Positions 16,294 through 26,413 of a stretch of 64,000 nucleotides of DNA are shown here, piece by piece. The DNA lies in NCBI RefSeq assembly GCF_030287405.1, contig NZ_JASVVV010000004.1:14081-78080 (forward strand). The letters are read 5' to 3'. The notes beneath the pieces were generated by a model. That model had not been told where the DNA came from. It did no database searches and saw nothing but the letters and a program-made list of their open reading frames with translations. Source of the stretch: Halalkalicoccus sp. NIPERK01 (lineage in GTDB: Archaea > Halobacteriota > Halobacteria > Halobacteriales > Halalkalicoccaceae). The stretch's first letter is position 1, and every line of letters starts with the position of its first letter. The position numbers were made by a program, and so were the translations under genes.

Positions 16294-17679
16294 TCAGAAC
16301 AGCCCGCCCATGCCGCCGCCACCGCCGCCCTGTTTCTCCATCTGTTTCATCATCCGCTCCATGTCCATGTTGCCCTGGCCCATGCCCTGGAACTGCTTGA
16401 GGGTGCGCTCCATCATCTTGTGCTGCTGGAGCAGTTCCCTCACCGTCTCCTCGTCCGTTCCGGAGCCCCGGGCGATGCGCTCGATCTGGCTCTGGCCGAT
16501 CGCGCGGGGATGTTCCATCTCGGCGTCGGTCATCGAGTCCATGACGTACTCGAAGCGTCGCAGTCGCTCCTGGGTGACGTCCATCGCGTCGTCCGGTAGC
16601 TGGTCCATGAGCCCGCCGCCCAGTCCGGGGATCATGTCCATGATCTGGTCCAGCGGGCCCATGCGGTTCATCGCGTTCATCTGCTTTCGCATGTCGTGGA
16701 GCGTAAAGGTGCCAGAAAGCAGGTCCTCGGGGTCCCAGTCCTCTTCCTCCTCCTGGGTTTCCGCCATCGCGCGCTCGACGCGCTCGGTGAGCTGTTTGAG
16801 GTCGCCCATCCCGAGCAGGCGAGAGATGAAGCCGTTTGGCTCGAAGCGCTCGATGTCCTCGACCTCCTCGCCGGTCCCGAGGAAGGCGATGGTCGAGTCG
16901 GTCTCGTTGACCGCGGTCAGTGCTCCACCACCCTTCGCGGTCCCGTCGAGTTTCGTGATCGCCACCCCCTGAATGCCGATCGACTCCTCGAACCGGCGGG
17001 CCTGTTCTTTCGCCCCCTGCCCGATGGCGGCGTCGAGCACCAGCAGCGAGCGGTCGGGCTGGACGACCCCCGCGATCGCCTCGATCTCCTCGATCAGGTC
17101 GTCCTCGAGGGCGTGGCGACCCGCGGTGTCGACGATGTGGACGTCGGCGTCGGCGGTCTCCTCCATGCCCGCGCGGGCGATCTCGACGGGGTCGTCGGCG
17201 TCGGGGTCGCCGTAGAACTCGACCTCGGCGCGTTCGCACATCTGTTTGGCCTGGTCGTACGCGCCCGGGCGGAAGGTGTCGGTCTGGATCACCGCGGGCC
17301 GGAGCCCCTTCTTCGAGAACCACCACGCCATCTTCGCCGCGGTCGTGGTCTTCCCCGACCCCTGCAGGCCCGCCAGCAGGATCGTCTGCTCCTCGAGCGG
17401 GAGGTCCGTCGAGTCGCCCACGAGCGCGACGAGTTCCTCGTAGACGATCCGCAGGACGTGATCGCGGGCCGTGGTACCGGCGGGCGGGTCCTCTTCGAGC
17501 GCCCTCGTCTTGATCGAGTCGGAGAGGCCCATCACCAGCGAGACGTCGACGTCGGCCTGCAACAGCGAGCGCTGGATCTCCTTGACGACCGCCTGCACGT
17601 CGTCCTCGGTGAGCCGGGACTTCCCGCGGAGGTCCTCCAGAGTCCCCCTGAGCGAGGTCCCGAGGTCGTCGAGTACCAT
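16294..17679 (-). CDS. srp54: Signal recognition particle protein SRP54
   Basis: The 461-residue GTPase binds signal sequences and 7S RNA and delivers ribosomes to FtsY. It has an N-domain, the G-domain P-loop [10 protein letters not shown] (about 105), DTAGRH and [11 protein letters not shown] motifs. The Met-rich M-domain (about 300-430) ends in a Gly-rich tail [11 protein letters not shown]. The ATG at 17679 (MVLDDLGTS) gives the family start. In many archaea it lies close to ftsY; here about 6.4 kb of envelope-related genes lie between them. Confidence 0.97.
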   Translation of the reverse strand: MVLDDLGTSLRGTLEDLRGKSRLTEDDVQAVVKEIQRSLLQADVDVSLVMGLSDSIKTRALEEDPPAGTTARDHVLRIVYEELVALVGDSTDLPLEEQTILLAGLQGSGKTTTAAKMAWWFSKKGLRPAVIQTDTFRPGAYDQAKQMCERAEVEFYGDPDADDPVEIARAGMEETADADVHIVDTAGRHALEDDLIEEIEAIAGVVQPDRSLLVLDAAIGQGAKEQARRFEESIGIQGVAITKLDGTAKGGGALTAVNETDSTIAFLGTGEEVEDIERFEPNGFISRLLGMGDLKQLTERVERAMAETQEEEEDWDPEDLLSGTFTLHDMRKQMNAMNRMGPLDQIMDMIPGLGGGLMDQLPDDAMDVTQERLRRFEYVMDSMTDAEMEHPRAIGQSQIERIARGSGTDEETVRELLQQHKMMERTLKQFQGMGQGNMDMERMMKQMEKQGGGGGGMGGLF

Positions 17680-17735
17680 TTGCTTCGAGTAGGCGACCGA
17701 GGCGCTAAAGGCTTTGTTCGTTGGCCGCGTCGGCC

Positions 17736-19655
17736 TCACCGCTCACAGAGGGTGACGTCGCCGTTGTCGTAGCCGATGGTGCGGGTGCCACACATCTCCT
17801 CGATGTTCGTCTGGCGGACGTGGTCCCGGCCGTCGGCGGTCTCGAAGCGCGGCGCGCCGTCGCGCTGGTAGTCCCGATAGACGATGGTCTCGTGGTCGGG
17901 TGGCTCGCCGTCGACGGTGGCCGAACTGAATCGCTCTTCTCCGCCGTAACGGTTCAGCACGCTGGTGTAGGGGCTGTCGCTGTAGATGGGGTTCTCGGCG
18001 CTACTGTCGGTCGTCTCGACGAGCGTCTCCATCGCCGTCACCTCCGCGGGCGAGTAGCCGTAGCGGACGTTCTCCTCGGGGAAGGCGGGGGCGTCCTGCG
18101 TCGCGTCGCTCGCCAGCACCATCCCCCCCGAGAACGTGAGCGCGAACACGAGCACGACCGCCGCGAGCACCTGTGGGGAACAGTCCCGGCGCAGGCGGTC
18201 GAAGCCGACGGCGGTGAGTATCGCCATCACCGCGTAGAGGAAGGCGAACCACCGCCCGGGCAGGAAGTTCCGCAGGCCGAACAGCGGCGGGACGAGCGTG
18301 AAGACCATCATGACCCCGGCGGCGACGATGAGCGTGAGTCCCGGCTGGCTCGTGCGCTCGCGCCCGAGGAGGTAGAGGCTGCCGACGACGGTCCCGAACA
18401 GGAAGACGAGGAAGCCGGTGTGGTCGATCAGCGGGATGAGCGTCTCGCCCAGGAACGAGCCGGGTTCGCCGCCGCTGGCCGCGCCCGCGGCGTCGCTGCG
18501 GTCGAACAGCCCGCTGCCCTCGATCGACCCCCAGAGGACCACGACGACCGCCTCGGTGAACGTCCGCTCGCCCCAGGGGGTCATGCTCCAGACCAGCATG
18601 AGCAGGCCGAGCGCGAACGCCGAGTAACCGTGGACGCTGTGGATGCTGATCGAGGAGCCCTCGCCGGAGAACAGCCGCCGTCGGAGGCCGCCGGCGTTCA
18701 ACCCGATCTGGGCGAGCGAGCCGGCACCGAACAGCACGAGCATGATGAACGCTGACACCTGGTGGGTCAGCGCCATCGCGAACATGAGGCCGATCAGCAG
18801 GGCGATCTCGGCGGGCCGGGCCCCGTGCTGTTGGATCCGAACGAACAGCAACAGGATGGCGAGAAAGACCAGCAGTCCGAGGCTCGTCGGGATGATGTGG
18901 ATCGACCAGACCACGACGAAGTCGCTGATCGAGTAGGCCGCCGTGGCGAAGACCGCCCAGCGCGGGTCCGCGAAGCGGGCGGCCGTCAGGTAGACCAGCA
19001 GGGGCGCGACGACCATGGCGACGCCGATCGATCCGAAGAGCGCGAGCCGTGGCGTCACGCCCGTCAGGAGCGTCGCCGCGACGACCGAGAGGTGATAGAG
19101 CGGCGCGGCGCTGTACTTCGTCCGCCCCATCCCTTCGAGGGACTCGGCGGCGAGGATCCCCTGGACGTACTGGGGCATGTGGACCCAGACGTCGATCCCG
19201 ACGTAGCCCGCCGATCCGAGCAGGCCGGCGAAGCGCACGACGAACCCCAGCGCGAGCACCTGCCCGAGCAACAGCCCGACCGAGAGGTCGCGTTCCGGGA
19301 CGAGGGCGATCTGGACGAACACCAGCACCGAGAGGAGGATCGTGATCGCGTAGAAGGCGGGGCCGCGCCCGCCGGTCAGGACCGAGAGAGCGATCAACCC
19401 GGCCGCGCCGAGGAAGACGACGCCCGGTAGGGCGTGGACGGCCCACCGTGGGAGGGTCGCGATCCGATCGACCGACGGGGTCCGCGTCGCGGCCAGATAG
19501 AGCAGGCAGGCGACCGCGAGCACCGGCGGGACGGTCCGCACCAGCATGTGTGTGAGATAGAGGTTGAGCGGGGTCAACAGCGCCGCGAGCACCAGTCCCG
19601 CGACCGCCCCGAGGGTGCCGAAGCTGACCCGGTAGCCGCCCATCGAGAGGTGCAT
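17736..19655 (-). CDS. GT-C-like polytopic membrane protein
   Basis: The 639-residue protein has about 12-13 hydrophobic segments followed by a hydrophilic C-terminal domain (about residues 540-639) with two Cys (MCGTRTI and VTLCER). The loop after the fourth or fifth helix carries DVWVHMPQY and [12 protein letters not shown]. This pattern resembles the first-loop acidic motif of GT-C glycosyltransferases that use lipid-linked sugars. With the flippase and beta-helix protein nearby, a role in cell-surface glycosylation is plausible but inferred. Confidence 0.7.
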   Translation of the reverse strand: MHLSMGGYRVSFGTLGAVAGLVLAALLTPLNLYLTHMLVRTVPPVLAVACLLYLAATRTPSVDRIATLPRWAVHALPGVVFLGAAGLIALSVLTGGRGPAFYAITILLSVLVFVQIALVPERDLSVGLLLGQVLALGFVVRFAGLLGSAGYVGIDVWVHMPQYVQGILAAESLEGMGRTKYSAAPLYHLSVVAATLLTGVTPRLALFGSIGVAMVVAPLLVYLTAARFADPRWAVFATAAYSISDFVVVWSIHIIPTSLGLLVFLAILLLFVRIQQHGARPAEIALLIGLMFAMALTHQVSAFIMLVLFGAGSLAQIGLNAGGLRRRLFSGEGSSISIHSVHGYSAFALGLLMLVWSMTPWGERTFTEAVVVVLWGSIEGSGLFDRSDAAGAASGGEPGSFLGETLIPLIDHTGFLVFLFGTVVGSLYLLGRERTSQPGLTLIVAAGVMMVFTLVPPLFGLRNFLPGRWFAFLYAVMAILTAVGFDRLRRDCSPQVLAAVVLVFALTFSGGMVLASDATQDAPAFPEENVRYGYSPAEVTAMETLVETTDSSAENPIYSDSPYTSVLNRYGGEERFSSATVDGEPPDHETIVYRDYQRDGAPRFETADGRDHVRQTNIEEMCGTRTIGYDNGDVTLCER

Positions 19656-19896
19656 CTACGGGCACCCCTCCGCGAGCGCCGGACCCGAACCGCGCCGCTG
19701 ACACCGACCCCTCCCTCGCATCGCTCACCCCTCGAAGCCACGGCCGCTTTATTATGTCGAATCTAACGGCGCGCCGCGTTACACAGCCACACGACGGCCG
19801 ATCGGGAACGATCCGAAATCGCTGATACCGGAAAAGAGCGCCCGAGACGCGATATATCGACGGGTTAAAGTCAGCCGTCCTGAACGAAAGGCCGGA

Positions 19897-21783
19897 TCAG
19901 GGGCCGAGGCTCGCCGGCTCGCCGTCGATCGCGACGTCGACCGGTGCGCTGGCCTCGAAGTCGGTGACCTCGCCCGTGAAGACGAACGAATCGGGTTCGC
20001 GCGTCGTCCGACCGGTCACGCGCGAGCCGTCGACCGAGTCGTAGTCGTTGATCGTCCCCCCGTACTCGGTGGACTTCCCGACCTCGCCCGAAACCGAGAA
20101 CTCGTAGTGGGCCGTCGTCCCGCGACCGGAGACGGTGAGGATGCGCTCTAGGTCGCCGAACTCGTCGGGATCGACGGTCTCGCCGTCGAGACGGAGGTCG
20201 ATCGGCCCCGCGGCCTCGAACTTGGTGACCTCGCCCGTGAAGGCGTACGAGTCGGGTTCGCGCGTCGTCCGACCCGTCACGCGCGATCCCGCGATCGAGT
20301 CGTAGTCGTTGATCGTCCCCCCGTACTCGGTGGACTTCTCGACCTCGCCGGAGACCGAGAACTCGTAGTGGACGGTCGAGCCCCGACTCGCGACCGTGAG
20401 CACGTCGCGGCCGGCCCCGAGGTCGGCGGGATCGACCGCCTCGCCGTTGACCCAGACGTCGACCGGTGCGCTGGCCTCGAAGTCGGTGACCTCGCCCGTG
20501 AAGGCGTACGAGTCGGGTTCGCGCGTCGTCCGACCCGTCACGCGCGAGCCGTCGATCGAGTCGTAATCGTTGATCGTTCCCCCGTACTCGGTGGACTTCT
20601 CGACCTCGTCCGAGACCGAGAACTCGTAGTGGGCCGTCGAGCCCCGGCCCGCGACCGTGAGCACGTCGCGGTCGTCGTCCGTCTCGCGGGGATGGCCGAC
20701 GTCGGCGGGCGGTTCGTCGCTCCCGAAGTGGTTGCCCGAGAGCGTGACCTCGTCCCACCCGCTGCCGCCGGCGTCGGTGTAGTACTGGATGACGGGCGAG
20801 CCGTCGGCCAGACGGTCGCCGCCGGGATCGGTCGGGTTGAAAAACCAGTTGTCGGTCACGCGAGCGCCCGAACCGGGCGTGCCGCGGATGGCGACCGCCG
20901 CGGTGGTGTTCCCGCTCCGGTTCTCGACGAGTTCGAACGTGTTGTGGTGGACGTCGATCCGGTCGCCGCCGGGACGGTGCATCTCGAAGCCGAAGATCAG
21001 GCCGTTGGGCCCCTGCAGGTTGTAGCGGGCCTCGTAGCTACACCCGGGACCGCCGCCCCCGGCGATGCTGTGGCGATTGCCATCGAAATAGTTGTGCTCG
21101 ATCAGCGGGTCGCCCCGGTAGACGACGACGCCGTAGCCCAGCCCTTCCATCATGTTGTCGTGGATCGAGCAGTGATGGACGTGCGCGTCGCTGTCCAGCG
21201 GGTCCGAGCCGTGGCGGCCGATCCCGATCGCGGCGTGGGTCCAGCCGTAGAGTTCGCAGTTGTCGATCTCGCAGTCGGCGTAGGCACGCAGCGCCAGCGA
21301 GTCGTTGTCCCAGGCGCTCCCCGCGGGGTCGTAGTAGCCGACGCGGTGGCCCCGAAAGCGCAGGCCCGTGATCCGGACGCCCTCCTCGTAGATCTGGAAG
21401 AGTCGCGAGGCGCGTTCGTCGGCGGTGATCAGCGCGCCCGGCGAGCCCTCCCTCCCCCGGCCGCTGGCGAGGGTCACGCCGCCGGGGATCGTGATCCGAC
21501 GGGCGCTCAGGTCGATGACCGCGTCGTCGGCGACGTAGATCGTTTTCGAGCCCCCTTCGAGCGCCGAGAGCAGTTCCTCGCGCGTCGAGACGACCACGTC
21601 CGCGTCGGCGGGCGAGACCGTCCGGTCGTAGCCCTCGCCGCCGCCTACTTCCCCGCTCGGTGCCGGATCCTCGCTCGCCATGGCTGGAGCGGACCCCACG
21701 CCGACCGCGCTCGCGGCGGCGGCGAGTCCGAGCGTGAGATAGGCGCGCCGGCCCATCGTCCTGTCGTCGTGTCCGTGATGCAT
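19897..21783 (-). CDS. Exported right-handed beta-helix protein with three C-terminal repeats
   Basis: The 628-residue protein begins with a twin-arginine signal (GRRAYLTLGLAAAASAVGVG). A parallel beta-helix region follows (about residues 75-360), with Asn- and His-rich turns such as HHCSIHDNMMEGLGYGV, typical of pectate-lyase-like folds. Three tandem copies of an 87-residue module then run to the end. Each contains HYEFSVS, KSTEYGGTINDYDS, GSRVTGRTTREPDS and FTGEVT. Similar modules end many haloarchaeal exoproteins and may bind sugar or the surface. Met at 21756 is an alternative start. Confidence 0.85.
   Translation of the reverse strand: MHHGHDDRTMGRRAYLTLGLAAAASAVGVGSAPAMASEDPAPSGEVGGGEGYDRTVSPADADVVVSTREELLSALEGGSKTIYVADDAVIDLSARRITIPGGVTLASGRGREGSPGALITADERASRLFQIYEEGVRITGLRFRGHRVGYYDPAGSAWDNDSLALRAYADCEIDNCELYGWTHAAIGIGRHGSDPLDSDAHVHHCSIHDNMMEGLGYGVVVYRGDPLIEHNYFDGNRHSIAGGGGPGCSYEARYNLQGPNGLIFGFEMHRPGGDRIDVHHNTFELVENRSGNTTAAVAIRGTPGSGARVTDNWFFNPTDPGGDRLADGSPVIQYYTDAGGSGWDEVTLSGNHFGSDEPPADVGHPRETDDDRDVLTVAGRGSTAHYEFSVSDEVEKSTEYGGTINDYDSIDGSRVTGRTTREPDSYAFTGEVTDFEASAPVDVWVNGEAVDPADLGAGRDVLTVASRGSTVHYEFSVSGEVEKSTEYGGTINDYDSIAGSRVTGRTTREPDSYAFTGEVTKFEAAGPIDLRLDGETVDPDEFGDLERILTVSGRGTTAHYEFSVSGEVGKSTEYGGTINDYDSVDGSRVTGRTTREPDSFVFTGEVTDFEASAPVDVAIDGEPASLGP
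19906..20680 (-). repeat. Three tandem 261-bp in-frame repeats
   Basis: Within the beta-helix protein gene, three consecutive units of about 87 codons are nearly identical in DNA, including long identical runs around the codons for KSTEYGGTINDYDS. Units begin at about 20680, 20420 and 20160 reading on the minus strand; the last lacks the linker. The high DNA similarity points to recent duplication or homogenisation. Confidence 0.85.
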
Positions 21784-21882
21784 AATTCCGAAGTATATAG
21801 ATTAATAATAAGTTTTGTGTAATTATTGTTGAAAGCATCGTTCGGCCGGCAGGCTTTTCGGCGCGGTCGCTCAGGTCCCGGT

Positions 21883-22434
21883 ATGGACCGGCTCGTCCGC
21901 TCCCTCGAGAGCGCGCCCGTCGTCTCGCGCGGGGAGTACGACTACTTCGTCCACCCGGTGACCGACGGCATTCCGGCGGTCGAGGCGCCGTTGCTCCGCG
22001 AGATCGCCGAGGGGATCGCTCGCGTCGCGGATCTGGAGCGGGTCGACCGGATCCTCACCGCCGAGTCGATGGGGATCCACCACGCGACGGCGCTCACCCT
22101 CGAGACCGAGATCCCCTTCAGCGTCGCCAGAAAGCGCTCCTACGGGTTCGAGACCGAGGTCGCCGTCCACCAGGAGACGGGGTACTCGGAGGGGGATCTC
22201 TACATCAACGGGATCGGGGCCGGCGATCGCGTCCTGCTCGTCGACGACGTCTGCTCGACCGGCGGCACCCTCCGGGCGCTGTGTGAGGCGCTCGGCGAAC
22301 TCGGGGCGGAACCGACGGAGGTCGTCGTCGTGATCCGGCGCGTCGGCGACCCCGTCGACCTCCCGGTGGGGCTCACGTCGCTGGTCGAGGTCGACGTCCG
22401 GGACGGACGGGTCGTCGTCCACGAGACGTCCTAG
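21883..22434 (+). CDS. hpt: Hypoxanthine/guanine phosphoribosyltransferase
   Basis: The 183-residue enzyme of the archaeal HGPRTase group makes IMP or GMP from the base and PRPP. Markers are AESMGIHHATALT (60-72), the mobile loop ARKRSYG with basic residues and the PRPP motif VLLVDDVCSTGGT (117-129). I chose ATG at 21883 because the upstream Met reads through an unlikely Arg-rich stretch. It stands alone on the plus strand in a minus-strand envelope block and ends in a CTAG shared with the flippase stop. Confidence 0.9.
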   Translation: MDRLVRSLESAPVVSRGEYDYFVHPVTDGIPAVEAPLLREIAEGIARVADLERVDRILTAESMGIHHATALTLETEIPFSVARKRSYGFETEVAVHQETGYSEGDLYINGIGAGDRVLLVDDVCSTGGTLRALCEALGELGAEPTEVVVVIRRVGDPVDLPVGLTSLVEVDVRDGRVVVHETS

Positions 22435-23957
22435 AGGAGCCGCTTTGCGAGCGTCTTGGCCGGACCGAGATCCACGCCCAGCCGTTCTTCGAGGTCGAGG
22501 ACGAGGACGATCTCCTCGCGTTCGATCCCGCCGAAGCGGAGGGTTACGACGGCGTGGATCGCGAGAAAGAGCGCGAACAGCACGAGGAACACCGGGAGCG
22601 TGACGGTCACGAGCGATGTGACGAGCGCGTAGATTCCGCCGATCGCAACGACGGCGGCCGTCGCGGGTCGCAGGAGCGACGTGCTGAACGGATGGATGCC
22701 GGACCGGGTGTAGAGTTGGACCGAGTAGGCCACGTTGAGCAGGAGGTAGGAGATCACGGTGGCGACCGCAGCGCCGAGATACGAGTAGCGGGGGATGAGG
22801 ACGACGTTGAGCGCGACGTTCAGCCCCGCGGCCCCGGCGTTGTCGAGCATGATGAGGCGGGTGTGGCCCATCGCGGTCAGCGTCTTGTAGTTCGGGCCGA
22901 CGACCGCGTGGACGAAGAAGCCGACCGCGAGGACCGAGAGCGCGAGCGCGCCCTCGGTGTACTGCGGGCCGAACGTGTAGCGGATCAGCAGTTCGGGGAA
23001 CAGCGCGATGACCACGAAGATCGGCAGCGACGCCATGAATATCCACTTCGTGACCAGCCGGTAGACGTGGGCCATCTCCCCGACGTCACCCTCGGCGTGC
23101 AGTTCCGAGAGGATCGGGACGAACAGAAAGCCGAAGGAGGCGAGCACGACCGTCAGCATCGTCGCGAGCGGGTAGAGCACGTTGTAGACGCCGACGTCGG
23201 CGGTCGAGACGAAATACCCCAGCAGGAAGGTGTCGATGTCGGCGAGGATCTTCACCATGATCGCCGAGACGATCAGCGGCGCCGAGAAGGCGAGCAGTTC
23301 GCGGTGCATCGGGGCCGCCGCGACCCGCGTGAACAGCGGCGTGTCCCGATGGAGGTAGTACGTCCCGAGCCCCGCGGCGGCGGCGTGGCCGACGACGTAC
23401 GCCCACGCGACGCCCGCGGCGCTGTAGCCCAGTCGGAGGACGATCACGGCCAGTACCAGCCGGGTGACGTGGGCGGTGACGTTCTCGACGAGCACCTTCG
23501 GGACGGTGCGTTTCGTCCCTTGAATCCCGCCGATGGAGAGCTTCTCGACCGACGCGAACGGCATGGCGAGGCCGAACACCCGCAGGACGGGGACGACGCT
23601 CGGATCCCCGAAGGCCCGGGCGGCGATCGGTTCGGCGAGGACGATCAGCCCGATCCCCGAGAGCACCGAGAGGGGGAGCACGAGCTGGAAGGCGGAGACG
23701 AGGACGCCCCGTCGCCGTTCGGGGTCGTCGTATCGCGGCAGGTACCGTCCGACCCCGGTGTGCATCCCGAGAAGAACGACCGTCGAGACGGTCGCGAGCG
23801 CCGCGGCGCCGAGCGAGATCGCGCCGTAGCCCTCGGGGCCGAGCAGGCGGCCGATGACGAGCGCGGAGAGAAACGAGATCCCCAGCCCGAACATCTCGCC
23901 GACGAAGACGACGCTGCCGCCGGCGAACAGCTTTCGAAAAGGCTCCTCGCTCGCCAT
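22431..23957 (-). CDS. Oligosaccharide/polysaccharide flippase (Wzx-like)
   Basis: The 508-residue protein has about 14 hydrophobic segments and the MOP-superfamily pattern GRLLGPEGYGAISLGAAAL near residue 37, with charged loops such as YLPRYDDPERR. Such proteins flip lipid-linked sugars across the membrane; haloarchaeal AglR belongs here. It lies 84 bases downstream of ftsY on the same strand and could be cotranscribed. Together with the GT-C-like protein it suggests glycan export for glycoproteins. Confidence 0.88.
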   Translation of the reverse strand: MASEEPFRKLFAGGSVVFVGEMFGLGISFLSALVIGRLLGPEGYGAISLGAAALATVSTVVLLGMHTGVGRYLPRYDDPERRRGVLVSAFQLVLPLSVLSGIGLIVLAEPIAARAFGDPSVVPVLRVFGLAMPFASVEKLSIGGIQGTKRTVPKVLVENVTAHVTRLVLAVIVLRLGYSAAGVAWAYVVGHAAAAGLGTYYLHRDTPLFTRVAAAPMHRELLAFSAPLIVSAIMVKILADIDTFLLGYFVSTADVGVYNVLYPLATMLTVVLASFGFLFVPILSELHAEGDVGEMAHVYRLVTKWIFMASLPIFVVIALFPELLIRYTFGPQYTEGALALSVLAVGFFVHAVVGPNYKTLTAMGHTRLIMLDNAGAAGLNVALNVVLIPRYSYLGAAVATVISYLLLNVAYSVQLYTRSGIHPFSTSLLRPATAAVVAIGGIYALVTSLVTVTLPVFLVLFALFLAIHAVVTLRFGGIEREEIVLVLDLEERLGVDLGPAKTLAKRLL

Positions 23958-24041
23958 TATCGGAGGTCACGCCGGGCGGGAAAACGGGGGATATTCGGGT
24001 CCTCGGCGGAACACGCCCGCGGCCTCACGGGGCGGCCACCA

Positions 24042-25214
24042 TCACTCACCCAGCAGTTGATCGACGAGCCAGTCGGGGTCGAACCGCTCGACGTCGTCGT
24101 AGCCCTGTCCGGTCCCCAGAAAGAGGATGGGCTTGCCGGTGACGTAGGCGATCGAGATCGCCGCCCCGCCGTTGGCGTCGGCGTCGGCCTTCGTGAGGAT
24201 CGCGCCGTCGATCTCGGCGGCGTCGTTGAACTTCTTCGCGCGCTGGACGGCGTCCTGGCCCGCGACCGCCTCGTCGGTGAACAGGGTCATGTCCGGGCCG
24301 ACGACCCGGTTTATCTTCTCGAGTTGGTCCATCAGCCCCTCGTTGGTGTGGAGCCGTCCCGCGGTGTCGCCGAGCACCACGTCCACGTCGTGGGCCTCGG
24401 CGTACTCGACGGCGTCGTAGATCACCGCCGCCGGATCGCCGCCCTGCTCGTGGGAGATGAGCTTCGTTCCCAGCCGATCGGCGTGCTCTCGGATCTGCTC
24501 GTTGGCGCCCGCACGGTAGGTGTCGCCGTTCGCGAGCACCGTCGAGTAGCCGCGCTCCTCGAGGTAGCGCGAGAGCTTGGCGATCGAGGTGGTCTTGCCG
24601 ACGCCGTTGACACCCGTAAAGATGATCGTGACGGGTTTTTCGGCCGCGGCGATCCGCTCGTCGAAGTCGAACTGGCCGACGCTGATCACCTCCAAGAGCG
24701 CCTCCCGGAGCGCCTCGTCGATCCGCTCCTCGACCGTCTGGGTCATCCCCCGGGTCGCGTTCTCGAGGTCGTCGCGCAGGTTCGAGACGATCTCTTGGGC
24801 GACGGTGAATTCGACGTCGCTCTCGAGCAGCGCGAACTCGAGGTCGTCGAGCGGCCCCTCGATGACTTCCGGGTCGATGACGATCTGCCCCGTCGCGAGC
24901 GACCTCGCGCGGTGCATGAACCCGCCCGAGGAGCGATCGGTCGTCGGCTCCTCGGATCCGGGTTCGGGTTCCGCGGCCGCGTCCGGTTCGGTCGTTACCT
25001 CCCCCGGTTCGGCCGTCGCCCCTTCGATCGGTTCCTCGGTGTCGACGGGTTCGCCCGAACCGGCCGGTTCGGGCTCGGCGTCGGGTGCTGCGGCCTCGGC
25101 CGGCTCTTCGGGCATCTCCTCGGTCTCGGCGTCCCCCTCGACGTCCGCCGCTTCCGCCCCCTCCTCGACGTCGTCACGGAAGCGCCCGAGCTTCTCTTTC
25201 AGCCCGTCGAACAT
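24042..25214 (-). CDS. ftsY: Signal recognition particle receptor FtsY
   Basis: The 390-residue GTPase is the membrane receptor for SRP54. An acidic, Pro/Glu-rich A-domain fills residues 10-95, longer than in most archaea and typical for haloarchaea. The NG-domain has P-loop GVNGVGKTT (201-209), DTAGRLH and TKADADANGG motifs and the closing FLGTGQGYDDVERFDP. It begins one base after the prefoldin alpha gene ends, so it is in the L39e-L31e-aIF6-prefoldin unit. Confidence 0.97.
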   Translation of the reverse strand: MFDGLKEKLGRFRDDVEEGAEAADVEGDAETEEMPEEPAEAAAPDAEPEPAGSGEPVDTEEPIEGATAEPGEVTTEPDAAAEPEPGSEEPTTDRSSGGFMHRARSLATGQIVIDPEVIEGPLDDLEFALLESDVEFTVAQEIVSNLRDDLENATRGMTQTVEERIDEALREALLEVISVGQFDFDERIAAAEKPVTIIFTGVNGVGKTTSIAKLSRYLEERGYSTVLANGDTYRAGANEQIREHADRLGTKLISHEQGGDPAAVIYDAVEYAEAHDVDVVLGDTAGRLHTNEGLMDQLEKINRVVGPDMTLFTDEAVAGQDAVQRAKKFNDAAEIDGAILTKADADANGGAAISIAYVTGKPILFLGTGQGYDDVERFDPDWLVDQLLGE

Positions 25215-25215
25215 G

Positions 25216-25677
25216 TCACTGCTCGTCGTTCCCCTGTTGCTGGAGCTGCTGCATCGCCTGCTGTTGGGCCTGCTGTTGGACCTGCTGGGCGCGCTGTTCG
25301 ACCTCGTCGATCTCGGACTCTAGCTCGTCGATCTCGGACTCTAGCTCGTCGATCCGCTCGGAGAGCGTGTTGCGTTTGGTCTGGAGCGTCTCGGTCGCGT
25401 CGTCGCGTTCCTGTTCGGCGGCGAAGCCGCCGCCGACGTCGACGATCACCTCGTCGATGTCGTCGACCGTCGCACGGACGTACGCGCCGCCGCCGACCGG
25501 CACCTGTACCGTCGAGCCGGTCTCGAGCGATTCGAGCGCGGAGACGGCCTCGGTGATCTCGGCCTGTTCGTCCTGGAGGGCCTCGACCTCGTCTTCGAGC
25601 GCCTCCTGCTGGGCGTCGAGCTCCTGGAGCTGCTGGGAGAGCTCCTGGAGTTCGGGGCTTGTGCCGCCCATGCTCAT
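25216..25677 (-). CDS. pfdA: Prefoldin subunit alpha
   Basis: The 153-residue chaperone subunit has two long coiled-coil helices around a central beta region (GSTVQVPVGGGAYVRATV, about 53-70). The second helix contains a tandem DELESEIDELESEID and a Gln-rich tail (QQVQQQAQQQAMQQ). Prefoldin hands unfolded proteins to the thermosome. Two starts are possible (25677 and 25671). Many archaea place the ribosomal protein LX gene between aIF6 and this gene; it is missing here. Confidence 0.95.
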   Translation of the reverse strand: MSMGGTSPELQELSQQLQELDAQQEALEDEVEALQDEQAEITEAVSALESLETGSTVQVPVGGGAYVRATVDDIDEVIVDVGGGFAAEQERDDATETLQTKRNTLSERIDELESEIDELESEIDEVEQRAQQVQQQAQQQAMQQLQQQGNDEQ

Positions 25678-25712
25678 CGCGCGATCACCGTGTTGAGAGA
25701 AACGAACGTCAT
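25674..25712 (-). other. Mini-ORF of 12 codons overlapping the prefoldin start
   Basis: ATG at 25712 reads MTFVSLNTVIAR and its TGA overlaps the prefoldin ATG as ATGA. The overlap is of the kind used for translational coupling. Its size makes chance likely. It lies in the short gap where rpl LX is usually found. Confidence 0.25.
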
Positions 25713-25747
25713 GCCTACGACTGGGGCAGCGAGTCGGAAGTATCTTC

Positions 25748-26413
25748 CTAGTCGAGGTAGCCCAGTGCGTCCTCGATTCGCCCGAGTTCGGGCCCCGTGG
25801 TGTCCTGACCGGCGACGTAGCCGAAGGCGTTCGCCACCAGGCCGGAGCCGACGAGCGGCCCGCCGTAGTTGATCGTCCCGATGTCGGCGTAGGCGTCGAG
25901 GAGCTCCTCGAGGAAGTCGAGTTCGCCGTCGGTCGCCTTCGGGTGACAGAGCACGCCGTCGTTCGTCGCCACGGCCGCGGTCCCGACGGTTCTGAGACCC
26001 GCGAGTTCGCCCCGTTCGACCGGGACCCCGAGACCATCGTTCACGGCCCGGACGGCCTCCCGGGAGAGGTCGGGGTGGACGTACGCGCCGCTGTCGTTCG
26101 CGAGCACGACGTTGCCCGCGGCGTTGATCCTCCCCGGCAGTTCGGTGACCGGCAGGTCGACGACGTCGGCGATCGCCTCGCGCTCGGCGTCGGTGATCCG
26201 GCTACTGACGAGCAGGCCGTTCGAGTTGCCGACACAGAGCGCGCCCACGGTGGAGGAACCGCCGATCGTGGTCGGGATCGCCGGGACCGCGAGTTCCTCC
26301 TCGAGTCCCTCGCGCAGGTCGTCCTCGACGTCGTTGCGCACGAGGACCGCGTCGTCGGTCGCACGGGCGAAGACGCCGACCGACGACGACCCGAAAAAGG
26401 CGGTGCGAAGCAC
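25748..26413 (-). CDS. tif6: Translation initiation factor aIF6
   Basis: The 221-residue protein has the pseudo-fivefold repeat of the IF6 family, with recurring patterns such as [30 protein letters not shown] and [14 protein letters not shown]. It binds the large ribosomal subunit and blocks subunit joining. It begins inside the stop of L31e (ATG overlaps at 26413). It ends 70 bases before prefoldin alpha. Confidence 0.97.
   Translation of the reverse strand: MLRTAFFGSSSVGVFARATDDAVLVRNDVEDDLREGLEEELAVPAIPTTIGGSSTVGALCVGNSNGLLVSSRITDAEREAIADVVDLPVTELPGRINAAGNVVLANDSGAYVHPDLSREAVRAVNDGLGVPVERGELAGLRTVGTAAVATNDGVLCHPKATDGELDFLEELLDAYADIGTINYGGPLVGSGLVANAFGYVAGQDTTGPELGRIEDALGYLD

Noticed and set aside
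25310-25350. 21-bp tandem repeat
   Set aside because: It is coding: it gives the DELESEIDELESEID heptad-like part of prefoldin alpha, a normal coiled coil.
22554-25556. 1000-codon plus-strand frame
   Set aside because: It is antisense to the flippase and FtsY, both well supported. Composition (Arg, Asp, Glu, His rich, many R-D runs) is that of a reversed haloarchaeal gene.
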